Below are positions 22,076 through 33,284 of a DNA stretch of 64,000 nt, piece after piece. The position numbers and the translations under genes were made by a program. Source of the DNA: Cynocephalus volans. Taxonomy: Eukaryota > Chordata > Mammalia > Dermoptera > Cynocephalidae. Position 1 is the first letter of the stretch, and the number at the start of each line of letters is the position of its first letter. Below the pieces are notes generated by a model. It had not been told where the DNA came from. It searched no databases and saw nothing but the letters and a program-made list of their open reading frames with translations. Where the stretch lies: NCBI RefSeq assembly GCF_027409185.1, contig NC_084472.1:45867427-45931426 (forward strand), written 5' to 3'.

Positions 22076-22449
22076 AGGAGGACAAATCAAATTGGCTGAG
22101 ATTAATTTGTACCACCACCACCCTCATCAGAATGGTGACTTGAAAGATATGAATTACGAAAAAATTAGGAAAGCTCTATTTCCTATGCATCAGAGATTTA
22201 TCCCTGCTACATATGAAGGGAACATCTTTACAGTCAGAAACAGCCCATAGAGTGTAACCATAATGAGGATGAGTATGACTAGAGATCAAGGTGAATGCCA
22301 TGTTTTAGGAATTCCTGCATTCTAGCTCTGGTTTCTCTTCTAAAAATTAAAACCTTCACCAGTTTCACAGAAATATAAACCAACGTTTGCCAAGTTTTGT
22401 GACCCACAGACAAGAAAACTCTGTAATGGTTTTAGAACATGTCAATACA
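22076..22449. other. Unassigned non-coding sequence
   Basis: No feature recognised. Confidence 0.45.
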
Positions 22450-22925
22450 TGTTTTGAGAGTCTTCCCATGAAGAAGGGGAGTCTAATTCCTTCCCCTTAA
22501 ATATGGGAAAGCCTGAGTAATTTTTTTCTAAGTGGTAGAAGGCTCTGGAAGAGATACTGCACGACTTCCAAGGCTAGGTCATAAAAGCGGGGATGTGGGG
22601 ACACTTGCTCCTGGAATCCAGCCAACATGCTGTCAAGAAACCCAGGCCACCCAGGGAGGCCATGTGCCAGTGTCTGGCCAACATCCTCTGTTGAGTTTCT
22701 AGCTGGCAGTCTGCATCGACTGTCAGACATGGGTAGGAGGAAGGCTTTGAGATGACCCCAGTCTCAGCCATCACTTCGCTGCAATTGCATGAGAGACCCT
22801 GAGGCAGGACTACCTAGCTGATCCTAGTCCATCCCCAGAACTAGAAGAGATAACAATAATGAATGCTTTTTCTTATTTTATGCCACAAAATTTGGGTTGA
22901 TTTGTTATGCTGCAATTTGTTATGG
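22450..22925 (+). mobile_element. MaLR LTR (MLT1-type)
   Basis: 'acgacttccaaggctaggtcataaaag', 'gcatgagagaccctgaggcagga' and the 3' end 'gaatgctttttcttattttatgccacaaaatttgggttg' match a forward MLT1-like LTR. Confidence 0.7.
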
Positions 22926-22954
22926 CTCTACTTTTCAGCAAAGTGTGTGACAAA

Positions 22955-23090
22955 GGGGGCAGGGCACTGGACTGGCAGTAAGGAAATATGAGGAGTTTTG
23001 TTCTTGTCTCAGTCAAAGCTGTAACTTCTCTCTGAGCCTCATTTCCCTCAGGTGTAAAACAAGGATTCACTATCTCAGGTGGCTGGGATA
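22955..23090 (+). mobile_element. MIR-like fragment
   Basis: 'ggcactggactggcagtaagga' and 'ctctctgagcctcatttccctcaggtgtaaaac' resemble forward MIR; weakly conserved. Confidence 0.45.
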
Positions 23091-23449
23091 CCTGAAAGGG
23101 AAATGGTAAGAAGCATTCCTCAAACTCCTTCTCTATGGATCCCTTTTTCTTTGCTGAGCTTTTCAAGGGACTAGAGTTCTATTGAACACACTCTGAAATC
23201 GCTTTCAATTGTTGATACTAAAATAATCAGAACCAATATTTATCTCCCCATAATTGTCAATAAATTATGGGATGGCTGTGGTGTTAGACACAAGTGGGCA
23301 TTCGTATCCTCAATGCATGATTGTTTACATTAGAGGCATATCTTGTAGAATTCCTATGAGGAAGGACTTTCTAAGGTCTCAGTCCCCAGGGAAGTCTGAG
23401 GGACATTGGAAGAGAACAAAGCTGAGCTGGAGGGAGCTGTGGCTCCTAA
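23091..23449. other. Unassigned non-coding sequence
   Basis: No feature recognised. Confidence 0.45.
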
Positions 23450-23454
23450 CCTCG

Positions 23455-23572
23455 GTTATCACAGTTACTATATTCCAGCCACTGTGCTAGGCCCTGGGGA
23501 GACAAGGATGAACAAGACAATGGCTGCCCTTGAGAGTCTCACAGTCCAGTAAGGGATACAATATATAAACAG
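23455..23572 (+). mobile_element. L2 fragment, piece 1
   Basis: 'cactgtgctaggccctggggagacaaggatgaacaagacaatgg' is a textbook L2 segment; it continues after the MaLR LTR. Confidence 0.85.
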
Positions 23573-23941
23573 ATATCTCAGTCTGCTCAGGCTGCCATAA
23601 CAAAATACCATAATCTGGGTTGTTTAAACAACAGAAATCTATTCCTCACAGTTCTGGAGGCTGAAAATCTGAAATGAAGCTGCCAGTATGGTCAGGTTCT
23701 GGCAGGGCTCTCTTCCTGGCTTGCTGACAGCCACCTTCTCAGTGTGTTCTAACATTGCAGAGAGAGCGCACTGGTGTCTCTTCCTCTTCTTACAAGGACA
23801 CTAATCCCATCATGACAGTCCCACCCTCATGACCTCATCTAAATCTAATTACCTCCTGAAGAGATCCAACTCCAAATACCATCACATCAGGGGTTAGGGC
23901 TTCAACTTATGAATTTTGAGGGGACAATTCAGTCCACAGCA
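23573..23941 (-). mobile_element. MaLR LTR (MLT1-type) inserted in L2
   Basis: 'cagtctgctcaggctgccataacaaaataccataatctgggttgtttaaacaacag' through 'tgaggggacaattcagtccacagca' is a reverse MLT1 LTR. It separates L2 pieces 1 and 2. Confidence 0.87.
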
Positions 23942-24088
23942 TGCAACATGTTAACAAATAGGTTCAAGCTCCAGGGGGAGCATGAGACTACACAGAGGAA
24001 GTGGCCAGCTCCACCTGGCAGAGTCAAAGAATTCCTAGAGATGATGTATGAGCCGAATTGAAGGATAAGGAGGAATTCTGCAGGCAGC
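23942..24088 (+). mobile_element. L2 fragment, piece 2
   Basis: 'gaattcctagagatgatgtatgagccgaattgaaggataagg' corresponds to the L2 section that follows piece 1. Confidence 0.65.
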
Positions 24089-24689
24089 TGTATTAATTTT
24101 CCATTGCTGCATAACTAATTACCACAAACATAGCAGCTTAAAACAATACACATTTATTATCTTGCAGTGTCTGTGGGTCAGGAGTCCAGGCAAGGCTTAG
24201 CCGTGTTCTCTGCTTCAGGGTCTCACAAGGTTGAAATCAAGGTGTCAGACAGATGTGGTTTTCAACGGGAGCTCAGGGTCCTCTTCCAAGTTCATTGAGA
24301 TTGTTGGCAGAATTCAGTTACTTGGGGCTGTAGAACTGAGGTCCCTATTTCCTTGCTGGCTGCTGTCCAGGGTCACTCTCTGCTCCTAGAGCCCACTCTC
24401 TGGTTCTTGTCATGTGGCCCCTCTTCTCACAACACAGAAGTTTAAATCTTCGAAGCCAGCAGGAGCACATCTTTCTGTTGATTCACTGTCTTTTAGAAGT
24501 TCCCCCAGTTTGGTCAGGTGCAGCACCCAGGTTATTCTTCCTTTTGATTAACTCAAGGTCAACTGATTAGTAACTCAATCATAATATCCTATAATAGTCA
24601 CAGATTTGGCCCATACTCAAGAGGAAGGAATTATACAAGGGCGAGGGTTCATATACAATGGGAGTCAACTTTGAAATCTGCTGACCTCA
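24089..24689 (-). mobile_element. MaLR LTR inserted in L2, with 5-bp duplication
   Basis: A 601-bp unit starting TGTATTAA ('ccattgctgcataactaattacc') and ending 'ctgacctca' is flanked by a perfect GCAGC duplication (24084-24088, 24690-24694). Reverse orientation. It separates L2 pieces 2 and 3. Confidence 0.85.
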
Positions 24690-24694
24690 GCAGC

Positions 24695-24985
24695 TAAAGT
24701 GGGAAAGAACATTCCAGGCAGAGAAAGCAGAATGGACAAAGCAAAACAGCATGGGGCCTTTGGCATCCTCGAGTGGTTCCACGTGGATGGAACATAGGGC
24801 AAGGCAAGGAATGGTGATGAGCAGGGCCGGAGACTAGACAGATGGTGTACATCACGGAGGACCAACTATGCCTGCTAGGAAGCTTAGATTTTGCTCTGTA
24901 GGTGAAGGAGATTTATTGAATAACCTTAACGAGGGGCTATCAGATGAGAAGTATGCTTTAGACAGAACATTCTGGCAGCATAATG
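24695..24985 (+). mobile_element. L2 fragment, piece 3
   Basis: 'gaacattccaggcagagaaagcagaatggacaaag' and 'aagcttagattttgctctgtagg' carry the L2 on in register after the second LTR. Confidence 0.75.
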
Positions 24986-26218
24986 AATAATAAATTGGAG
25001 TGGAATAAATGTGGAGGCAGGGAGGCCATTGTGCTTATCTAGGTTAAAGATGATGCAAACAGAAATGCAATGCTTGTTAATTCCTACTCCTGGCAGCACA
25101 GGCTCCCATGGAGTCACCAAGGCCCAGTCTCACATGCAAATCCAGAAGAGGGCTGCCATTATATCAAACTTTTCAGCACCACTAATGAGTGGGGTCTGAA
25201 ATTAGTCTGGTTGGCAAGAGCGTAGTATCTGGGGTATGTGAGGTGAACCAGAAGAGCCTAAGCCTTCCCCAGTCACGTCTCCTTCTACCTCATCTCCATG
25301 ATTGTACGTACTTTTGTGCTGATTTCCTGATATGTGTTCCATGTGCCCCAAAGGAGAGCTGTCCTGAGCTGTCTACAGTGTAACCAGCTGCCTGAACTAG
25401 GCCAGACCACCCTTCTTTACCTTCACTTCTGGAAACAGTTCTGCCCTTCACAGAAGGAGCTCCGGAACCACGAATTCTGCCACCCACCCAACTCCAAACT
25501 CCCAGCACCATCCAGAAGAGAGTGGCTAATGCATGTGTCCTCTCTCTTACCCTAGGCCCATGCAGACGGTGCCAATGAACCTGGCAGTCTTTCCCACTGG
25601 TCATGGGTACAGCCTCAGGGTCCTATTCTACCCAGGACCCCAGACAGTCACTCTTATGGATTAGCGTTGGCCATCAGATGAAAGCCATTTGCCATTCATG
25701 GCGCCTTGGGGGTCAGTACTGTCCAGGAGGAGGACCACTTCACTCCAATCCTCTAGTTTGGATTGCTGGTATGCCTGGGGCCTCATCTGTCATGGCAGCC
25801 ACTTAATCCTGGCTTCTCCCTTCTCTCTTCCACTTGAGTGTCTTGAGGTCAAGCCCACACAAGCCACAAAAATTCCAGGATATGAATTACAGAGACGGTT
25901 TCTGGCAATTTTGAAATCTTTGGAAACCAATCAAGCCTTTGGTCAGCCAACATGAAGACCTGTCTCCTCATGGCCCTTGGGTACAGCATTCTGTAGGAGA
26001 AAAATGACCCAGGTGACATCAGCTTGATGCCCTAGGGGTTTACTATCTAGTTGGAGGAATATGACATGGGGCCATGAAATGAACTTAAAACTCCAGGCAT
26101 CCTAAGCAAAAGTGCTAAATGAGCAGAGAAGAGACAAATGCCAGAGGAATTCAAAACACACAGTAACAGATATTTGTGGAGACAGCAAACAGGGCTCCAG
26201 CCCCGATTCATTGCCCAG
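24986..26218. other. Unassigned non-coding sequence
   Basis: No repeat or gene recognised. Frames of about 60-100 codons on both strands overlap and have no domain. Confidence 0.4.
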
Positions 26219-26760
26219 TCACCAACACTGGTCCCTCAAGTGCCGGGGATGGGGAGGCAAAGCCAGAGGCTGTGGAACGAGCAGGCAGGAGGAGGTGGTG
26301 CCCCGCCGGCCTGGGTGGGCCCACGGAGATCTGCCGACGCCTCCTGGTACCGGCCGTGGCTGCGGGAGGCAGGCGGCGTGGGCGGGCAGCAGGAGCGCCC
26401 GTCGCCAGGAACACTCACGTGGTTCCCTTGTCATTACCTGAACTGAAACGCAGCTATGCGCCCACAGAGCCCCGGAATCCCTGAGGAGGCAGCAGGCACA
26501 GGAGCCATTTCCGAGTGGCATGTGCTCTGTGAGCCGTCCCTTGATGACTTCGTAGCAGCGACGCACGTGAGCTAGAAAAACGGGGCAGGACGAGAGGCAG
26601 AGGCACCAAGGGCGGAGAGCTGCCCGCACACTGCGCCCAGCCGTGGCCTGTTCCGGGGCCCCGGGAGCCTGCGCAGGGACATGTCATCCCCTCGCCACTG
26701 CCTCATAGCTGCTGAGTGCCTCCGTGGGCCTCGAGATGGGGTGGCCCCGGGTTTTGGTGG
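26219..26760. other. Small CpG-rich, GC-rich patch
   Basis: CpG is frequent here (for example 'gccccgccggcctgggt', 'gccgacgcctcctggtaccgg', 'gagcgcccgtcgcc') in contrast to the CpG-poor rest of the window. Many overlapping frames of 60-148 codons on both strands are a by-product of the high GC. It could be a minor CpG island, an orphan promoter or a GC-rich mobile remnant. No TATA, splice-site pattern or domain supports a gene. Confidence 0.5.
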
Positions 26761-27299
26761 GTTTTGGGAATCTCTAGGATTTGCCAGTCTGGGCAAGGCC
26801 ATTTGGAGATGGAAGAGAAGGATGCAAAGAGCCTGAGGTGAATCACATTGTGTACGATTCCATCTCCTCACAACTTTTGTATACAGGGAGCAGGAGCAGA
26901 CAAGAGCTGAGGAGAGCCAAAGGCAACTGGAGCTCAGGCTTAGAGGCGGACGGAGGCAGTCCCACCTCTTCCCCTTGGGGATTCCTCTCCTTTCCCCCAA
27001 CAGGGCTCCATGGTGCAAGGCTTGGAAAAGACCTAAGGAAAGTCCAGAACATCTTCAGAGAGGGTAACTACAGAAAGCCAAGCGAGCCACGTGCGCCTGC
27101 GTAGCAAATGTACCAGAAAGCTTTTGTTCTTACCTTCCTCCCTCACCCCTCACTGCAGTCATCTCCAGAGACTCGGGGTCAGACATTGAAGGAGGGGTCC
27201 TGTGTGGGGCACCTGCTAAGAATCTCTCAAATCAGCCCCTTCTCCACTCTAGTGCCTCTCTCTCCCTCCAAACAGACCACGGCCATCTCTTGCCTGCAC
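26761..27299. other. Unassigned non-coding sequence
   Basis: No feature recognised. Confidence 0.45.
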
Positions 27300-27725
27300 T
27301 GCTAAAACTGCCCCCTAACTGGGCTCCCTGATTCTATTTTTTCCCCATAAATAAATGACATGGATTTTACATGTTTCTTCTGGAAAGACAATCTGCTAGC
27401 ATTACAGAACTATTTGTTACTCTCCTGTTTAAATCCAAACTCCTGACCACAGCTTTTGAACTTCTGAATGATCTGGCCCTGCACCCATTTCTAGGAACTC
27501 CTGGGACCTTCCTCACTTCAGCCACACTGGCCTCCACTCGATCTCTCAAGGGCACCTAGCTTCTTTTTGCCTTTGGGATTTTGCACATGCAGATCCCATT
27601 GTCTGGACCATTCTTTCCTCTGCTTTTGGCATAGCTGGCTCCTTCTCAGTCTTCAGGACTTGGAAGGCTTACATGAACAAAGGTCTTCCCTGACCTCCTT
27701 ATTAAACCTGAGATACCATCAAGTG
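27300..27725 (+). mobile_element. L2 fragment
   Basis: 'aaatccaaactcctgaccac', 'gatctggccctgcacccatttc', 'ttttgcacatgcagatcccattgtctggaccattctttcc', 'ggctccttctcagtcttcagga', 'aaaggtcttccctgacc' follow the L2 consensus order. Confidence 0.88.
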
Positions 27726-27989
27726 TAAGATGTATGTAACACTCAGAAAGTATAAATGCCACTTATTTTAATCTCAGGCCCCATCTATTATAAGTTGCAT
27801 CTTGATTTCAGACATATTAAAATATTTTTAAAAAATGAATGCCTAGAATCAATGAAATATGGCAAATAGGATTTCCTTGTTATTCTCTATTATTGTACCT
27901 TGCTTGCTTACATCATAGCAGTTACCACAATTGTTAATAATACGTGTAATTAAATATGTATTATGCATGTAAGATCTGGCTGTTAACTG

Positions 27990-28105
27990 AAAGGCCCATC
28001 ATATTAGGAGTGTATCTGTCTTGCTCATGATTCTATAAGCAGCAGCCACTGCAGTTCCTGGTCCAAAGCAGATGCCTCGGAAATGGCTGTTGACTCACAT
28101 GAATG
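27990..28105 (+). mobile_element. L2 3' end of the same copy
   Basis: 'ggagtgtatctgtcttgctcatgattct' and 'agttcctggtccaaagcagatgcctcgg' represent the L2 3' terminus; the 27726-27989 interval between the pieces is AT-rich and unassigned. Confidence 0.65.
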
Positions 28106-28300
28106 AGTGGAAAGAGCAGTGGCATCTGGACTTGAAAGTGAGACGTCTGGACTTGAATCTGGCTCTGTCCTTGACCAACTGAGCGACCCTGAGCCAATCA
28201 CTCTGCTTCCCTGGGCTCTGCTCCCTCATCTATACAATGAGAAGATTGAACCCGGATGTGTCTGAGGGCTGCTTCCAGCTCTGACATGCCAGGAACTAAG
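28106..28300 (+). mobile_element. MIR
   Basis: 'agagcagtggcatctggacttgaaag', 'gacttgaatctggctctgtccttgacc', 'gcttccagctctgacatgcc' give a nearly complete forward MIR. Confidence 0.78.
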
Positions 28301-28775
28301 TGAGGGAATCTTTTCCAATTGTTTAGGTCCCATAGGGAAAGTATCTTATTCTCATGAATGGGAGAAGATTTGCACATTTACTGGCCTTCGGCTACAATTA
28401 TTATATTAGTCGATTTCTTCAAATCCAGGGAAATCAAACAGGAAGAAATGAAGGGCTGCAGAGAAGGCTACCTCAGTGCTGGCTGGAGCCACGCAAACTG
28501 CACCCACCTCGTCTCTGCAGCAGCATCAATAGTAAATGAGTATCATTTAGTGTTTCAGGCAGGTGTCCACTGTCTGCTCTGTGTGGCTGAGAGAGGGCAG
28601 GGGTTCTGTAGAAAGAAGCTCCTCAGCTCACTGCTGTGAGATGGTGCTCCTGCGTGACATCCTATATCAAAAGCATCCAGTTAGTTACCCTCTATAGTAC
28701 CCAGGCTTTGCTGATAGGAAAGCTATGAGTGAGGACTGGGATTCCGAGGTCAGCGGTAGTCAGTGTGTGAGTCTA
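28301..28775. other. Unassigned non-coding sequence
   Basis: No feature recognised. Confidence 0.45.
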
Positions 28776-28975
28776 GAACAGGGTATGCCAACTTTTTTCT
28801 ATAAAGGGCCCGATAACAAATATTTCTGGCTTTGAGGGCCATATGATCTCTGTAGCAACTACTCAGCTCAACTGAATTGCGTGGCTGTGTTCTAATCAAA
28901 TTTTATTGACAAAGACAAGTAGTGGAGGTGAATTTGGCCTCTGGGCTGTGGGTTACCACCCCCTGGTCTAGGATT
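28776..28975. mobile_element. hAT-Charlie MITE (MER20-like)
   Basis: 'gccaacttttttctataaagggcc', 'gggccatatgatctctgtagcaactactcagctc', 'aatttggcctctgggctgtgggtt' follow the same order as 11551-11763. Confidence 0.78.
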
Positions 28976-29039
28976 CGACACGAGAGTCCTCTAGGACCAT
29001 GTATTGACTTTTCGGCCATCCCTTCAATCACCCAACAGC

Positions 29040-29140
29040 AAATGTGCTTCATGGCTTACCCAAGGTCACACAGCTGGTAAATGAGGCTGGGAGCCAAATC
29101 CAGGTCTCCTGATCCTTGTCCAGTGCAAGTGCAATTTTCA
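29040..29140 (-). mobile_element. MIR fragment
   Basis: 'acccaaggtcacacagctggtaaatgaggctgggagccaaatccaggtctcctga' is reverse MIR. Confidence 0.82.
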
Positions 29141-30883
29141 GGGGAAACGCTACTTCCTACTGGTCCCATAATGTATCTGCTATACTCATTGACAATCCCA
29201 GTAAACTTAATTCTTCCCAGTCAGTGGGCAGATGTGGTTAGGCACAGGGAAAAGAAAAAGGATTAATGAAAATAAGCCACGTTCATCCCATTTTAATCAG
29301 AAAATTTGGAAAAGAAAGATTGATCAGTCTCCCTGAGTTGCCCTGCTTCTAAAATTCAAGCACGTAGAGACTCTGAGTGAGGCTGAGGGTCGCTGTTTCC
29401 TTTGTCTCCTGGGTCTGCTGCACGGTGGCAGATCAGTGTTCTATGGGAAAAGTCTCCATGGTTCATTTCTAAGTCCAGCTTTCCTGGCAGGGGCACCTTT
29501 TGCTCTCATCAGTCAAACCACTGCTCTAATCAGAGCAGAGCAGGCAAAACGAGGCTTGTGTTTGGGGAATTAACTTGAGTTTGCAATGTTATTTGTTTTG
29601 TCCACTTGACCATAAAGATGCACAGGTTTAACTCTAATTCTGCTCTCAGGGTTCCTTCATTCTAGTTGGAGAGACAAGGCATAATCATGTAAGAAGTTAA
29701 ATAAAATGCAAGACCTGGAAAACATTTCAGTGCAATAAGAAAAATGCCCACACACCCCCACTTCAGTGAGCAGATAATAATGATCAGACACTGTATAGTA
29801 TTAAGCCACCTTGGGAAAGAGAAACTTATGTTTCTTGAATATAGCATAATCTGTCCCATTCTTTCCTTCCCCTAATGCCCTTTCTGTTACTCTGTAGAGG
29901 AGTTTCAGTGCTTTCTTTCCTGCTCATAGACAATGCCCAGAAACCCAGAGGTGTCTAAGATGCAAGGGCCACTTTAGTGCCTTGCCAGACAGATCCACCT
30001 ATCCCTGCCTTTAGTTACCTAAAGCACATAAAAGGATTTGAAATGAGCCCTTTCCCTTCATTGGAAATAGAAGTTCCAGCTTTTAGTCAAAAACAAATTA
30101 TTGGGCAGGATCTCCTGCCTTATAGAAGAAGGGCGGTAGAGGGATCTACAATCCTCCCGCCACTTTAAGGGGGCAGGGCCAATTCTTCCCCTTACACACG
30201 TGATGTTTCATTTGTTCATCCAGCAAAATGTGTGTCACCTGTTTACTCCGTGAAAGGCACTATGTTCCTGGCTGTGTTTTTGTCTAAGAGGAGCCTCTCC
30301 TGTATGAAAGACATTTGTCAAATGCCGCCAAGAACAGAGTAACAGTGAGAATAAATGTATACAGTGCTCTCATGATAAAAATGAAAAATCAAAACTGCGA
30401 AGAGAGCAAATCAGGACTTCTTTGATTTTCACCTGACATTTAAAAATTTTCAGTTAACCATGAACAGAAAATTACTAGTCTTCCCCCAAGGAAATGGCAG
30501 AGCAGAAGTAGCTGGGAATCCTATAGCTCCAGGTACTTTCCTGGGGAAACTGGGTGTGTCAGGTGTATTCTGGTTCAGGGAGTAGCAGCTGTCAGGGATC
30601 TACCCTGTCCCCCAGCCACTGACCTGGGAATATTCCCGAGGACCCTGCAAGCCCATGGAGAGAGCCTCCCTGACAAAATGACCCATGGGCGAATGGGAGT
30701 GCTGAAGGGGCTTCAAGAGACAATCTGGTCTGGTTCCTCTCTGAGCTGCTGCACAAGGTCACGAGCTCCTGGAGCTGGCACTGCTAGGGCTGTGGCTGCC
30801 GTAAGACCAGAGAGGGTCGTGGCGGGAGCCCAGGGATGCCCCCTGTCTGAGCGTGGATTCTTGGAGGGGCTGACCCCACCTCG
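29141..30883. other. Mostly unassigned, with two weak L2 traces
   Basis: 'ttcattctagttggagagacaagg' at 29655 and 'tttgttcatccagc' to 'aaaggcactatgttcctgg' near 30210-30270 look like worn L2 pieces. The remainder shows nothing recognisable. Confidence 0.4.
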
Positions 30884-30910
30884 CACCTGCACCTGCACCT
30901 GCACCTGCAT
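30884..30910. repeat. (CACCTG)n hexamer tract
   Basis: About four copies of the hexamer CACCTG ('gcacctgcacctgcacctgc'). A short, minor tandem repeat. Confidence 0.93.
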
Positions 30911-30934
30911 CCTGGCTGCAGGAGCCTGCGCTCA

Positions 30935-31824
30935 TTTCTGATCCTCCTCCCAGTTCTTTGGTGAGGAGAGTCCTCGGATCCCTTCCTCTGCTGCTGAATT
31001 ACCTTTCAGCTTTCCGCAAACAACACTCCTGATCACTCCAACCCCACTTGCTTCTTTTCTAAATCTGGTAACTAGGGAAGGAGGGCAGACTCCAGTCCCC
31101 CACCCCGCCCCATCCCACGTCTGATCCCACTTGTTCCTCAGCTTGGCGTTATTAGCCATCACTTTTCTGTGACAAGGCTGGGACTGAGCCTTCTGGCAAG
31201 TTTATAGGAACAATTACCACACTCGGGAACAACCAGGAAAAACAGTTTTGATCCCCTAACAGTAGATTTCCCCCAAAAGGTAATGCCACTAACTTAATCT
31301 GTCATTTTCAAAGCAGGTGAAATTACTTATTAGCAATCACAATGATTATAATTCAGATATCTTGTTTGTTAGTAAAAATGAAATAATTTTAAAGGCATCA
31401 GTTGTTACAGTGAAACCCCTAAATTTGGCTGGAATCATAATGCTTTTGCCATCACATCTTGTGGCTCATATTTTATTATATATCCTAACAAGCTGTATTG
31501 TACCAGAGTGGTTCTATATTTGAACAGTGACTTCATTAGCCCCGGGATATAGAAAGTCACTGACTTAATAAGGGAAACCCTGGTTTCTCCTTCTGTCTCT
31601 GCTTAATTTGCACTTGTCATTTCAAAGGGACAGGCTAAGATGATGTCAGAGACATGGTCCACACGGAACTGGTTATTCCCGGATTTTAACTGTAGATTCA
31701 GGCTTCCCAAATGTCAAAATAAATTTGATCATAGCTCTGGCTGTTCCCCCGTCTTTGGCATAACAACCAGCAATTATGTGTCAGCTCCCTGGTTACCTCG
31801 TGTTCCCACATTGCTTTCTTTTCT
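30935..31824. other. Unassigned non-coding sequence
   Basis: No repeat or gene recognised. Confidence 0.45.
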
Positions 31825-31829
31825 TTCTT

Positions 31830-31942
31830 TCTTCTTTTTTTAATTTTTATTTTTTGGTGGTTGGCCAGTACAGGGATTGAACCCTGGACCTTAGTGTTAT
31901 CAGCACCATGCTCTAACCAACTGAGCTAAGTGGCCAGCCCCT
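31830..31942 (-). mobile_element. Monomeric tRNA-Ile SINE (CYN-like)
   Basis: In reverse it reads 'cttagctcagttggttagag', 'gcatggtgctgataac', 'gggttcaatccctg', the clearest tRNA-Ile resemblance in the window (A box, GAT-type anticodon arm, B box), followed by an A/T-rich tail. It supports the tRNA-Ile origin of the whole SINE family. Confidence 0.9.
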
Positions 31943-32039
31943 ATTCTTTCATTTCTGATGGATATCCAAACTCTTTTCTCTGGTTTACTTCCGGATTTTA
32001 TCAACCCGTGTTCCTGAGCGTGAATTAATCTTGGAATTC

Positions 32040-32385
32040 ACACTGGACTGTGATCCCATCCAGTTTTTAAATAATAGCTTTATGGTTTTTGTAAAAATGA
32101 TACATTCTCATTGAAATGAATTTTAAGAAATACAAAATTGTACCTAGAGAAAAATATAAAAATCACGTGACTTTCTACCACCCAGAGAAAATCAGTATTA
32201 GCTTTTGTACAGAAATTAACAGCCGTATTGGTCTAGAAACATTAAACTTAATTTTTTTCCATTTGTACAGGGGTAACGCACTGTATTAAATATGGAAGGT
32301 TTTATCTACATGGGTTTGATTACAGAAACTAATAAAGTATTCTCTAAATAAGTAAATAAATAAAATCCTTTCAGGCATCTGCCTA
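32040..32385 (-). mobile_element. Old L1 (L1M) fragment, reverse
   Basis: 'taatagctttatgg', 'aaatacaaaattgtacctagag', 'aatcacgtgactttctaccacccagag' read as reverse L1M 3' UTR. It resumes beyond the MITE at 32472. Confidence 0.55.
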
Positions 32386-32387
32386 TA

Positions 32388-32469
32388 TGAGGGTACTTCA
32401 AAAAGTTTGTGGAAAAATAGAATTAAATGGTAATATGAATCTTTCCATGAGCTTTTTGAAAACCCCTCA
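32388..32469. mobile_element. Palindromic mariner-like MITE (copy 1)
   Basis: An 82-bp unit with inverted halves starting TGAGGGTACTTCAAAAAG on the left and ending CTTTTTGAAAACCCCTCA on the right, flanked by TA (32386-32387, 32470-32471), the target duplication of Tc1/mariner elements. Nearly the whole element is a foldback, like MADE1. A second copy is at 41360-41440. Confidence 0.88.
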
Positions 32470-32471
32470 TA

Positions 32472-32560
32472 TATATACAGACATATAAGTATGCATATAC
32501 AATTTTGTACCATACATGCAGTTCTAGAGCTTGCTTTCTTCACTCAACCACATCATTGTT
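32472..32560 (-). mobile_element. Old L1 (L1M) continuation, reverse
   Basis: 'ttttgtaccatacatgcagttctagagcttgctttcttcact' matches reverse L1M text that follows 32040-32385. Confidence 0.5.
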
Positions 32561-33055
32561 GGGAGAAAGAGTTCTCTTTGGGTCTCTTGAGCTCCTACAT
32601 GTCTTGCTGGGTGTGCAAAGAAGGCAAGGCCATTTCTCAGGGTTATGTTTACAGCAAGCAACCTTGAGGGATGAGGCAATGTCTCCCTCCTGGACAAAAG
32701 GCAGGCTTGCTTACTGCTTGCAATAAAATGGTGGGTTTCCAAGCTCAGGGCACAACAAACAGCATGAGTATCAGTGTGCTTGCATTGGTTCCCATGGAAT
32801 GCGATGCAAACCTGCTTGTGCATGACATCCATCTGGGCTGATGGCATTGCCCCCATGATAAGCTGTGCAAACATGCTGTTACTCATGTTGCTGTGGTGCC
32901 ATAGTAAAAGTCTTTTATCTCTGATCCAGGAGTCTCATGTCTTCTGCCAACATCCATGAAACAGACTACTTATTAGCTTATAATTAAGGTAAAATTAAAC
33001 CTCAGACCCAATATCATCTATATCTTTTCACATCAAATATAGAGCTAAATTATTT
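32561..33055. mobile_element. Possible LTR insertion
   Basis: Sequence from about 32561 to 32950 interrupts the L1M and contains an AATAAA ('ttgcaataaaatggtggg', about 32721), suggesting an LTR in forward orientation. No matching target duplication was found; 32950-33055 is unassigned. Confidence 0.33.
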
Positions 33056-33119
33056 CTCATGTCTATGTCCCATTGTGCGCACGCACATGCACATGTGTGT
33101 GTGAGACAGTATATTTATT

Positions 33120-33172
33120 CTTCTTTCCCTCTCTTTCTTCCTTCCTTCTTCCCTCCTTCCTTCCCTTCCTTT
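33120..33172. repeat. (TTCC)n-like pyrimidine tract
   Basis: Impure CTTCC/TTCC run, a simple pyrimidine repeat. Confidence 0.9.
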
Positions 33173-33274
33173 GGTATTTTAAACGATGTTGCAATGAATA
33201 TTATTGTGCAAATCCTTTTACACCCACACAATTTTCTCCTTAGAGTAAATTTCTAGAAATAGAATTACTGAATC
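33173..33274 (-). mobile_element. Old L1 (L1M) fragment, reverse
   Basis: 'gatgttgcaatgaatattattgtg', 'gagtaaatttctagaaatagaattactgaatcaaag' is reverse L1M. The young L1 at 33285 inserted into it. Confidence 0.7.
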
Positions 33275-33284
33275 AAAGAATATT

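Noticed and set aside
26572..27018. 148-codon and other overlapping frames in the CpG-rich patch
   Set aside because: Several frames on both strands are open at once, as expected from high GC; none has a recognisable domain or splice context.
31830..31942. A tRNA-Ile gene
   Set aside because: It has SINE structure with an A-rich tail, diverged stems and many paralogues in the window.
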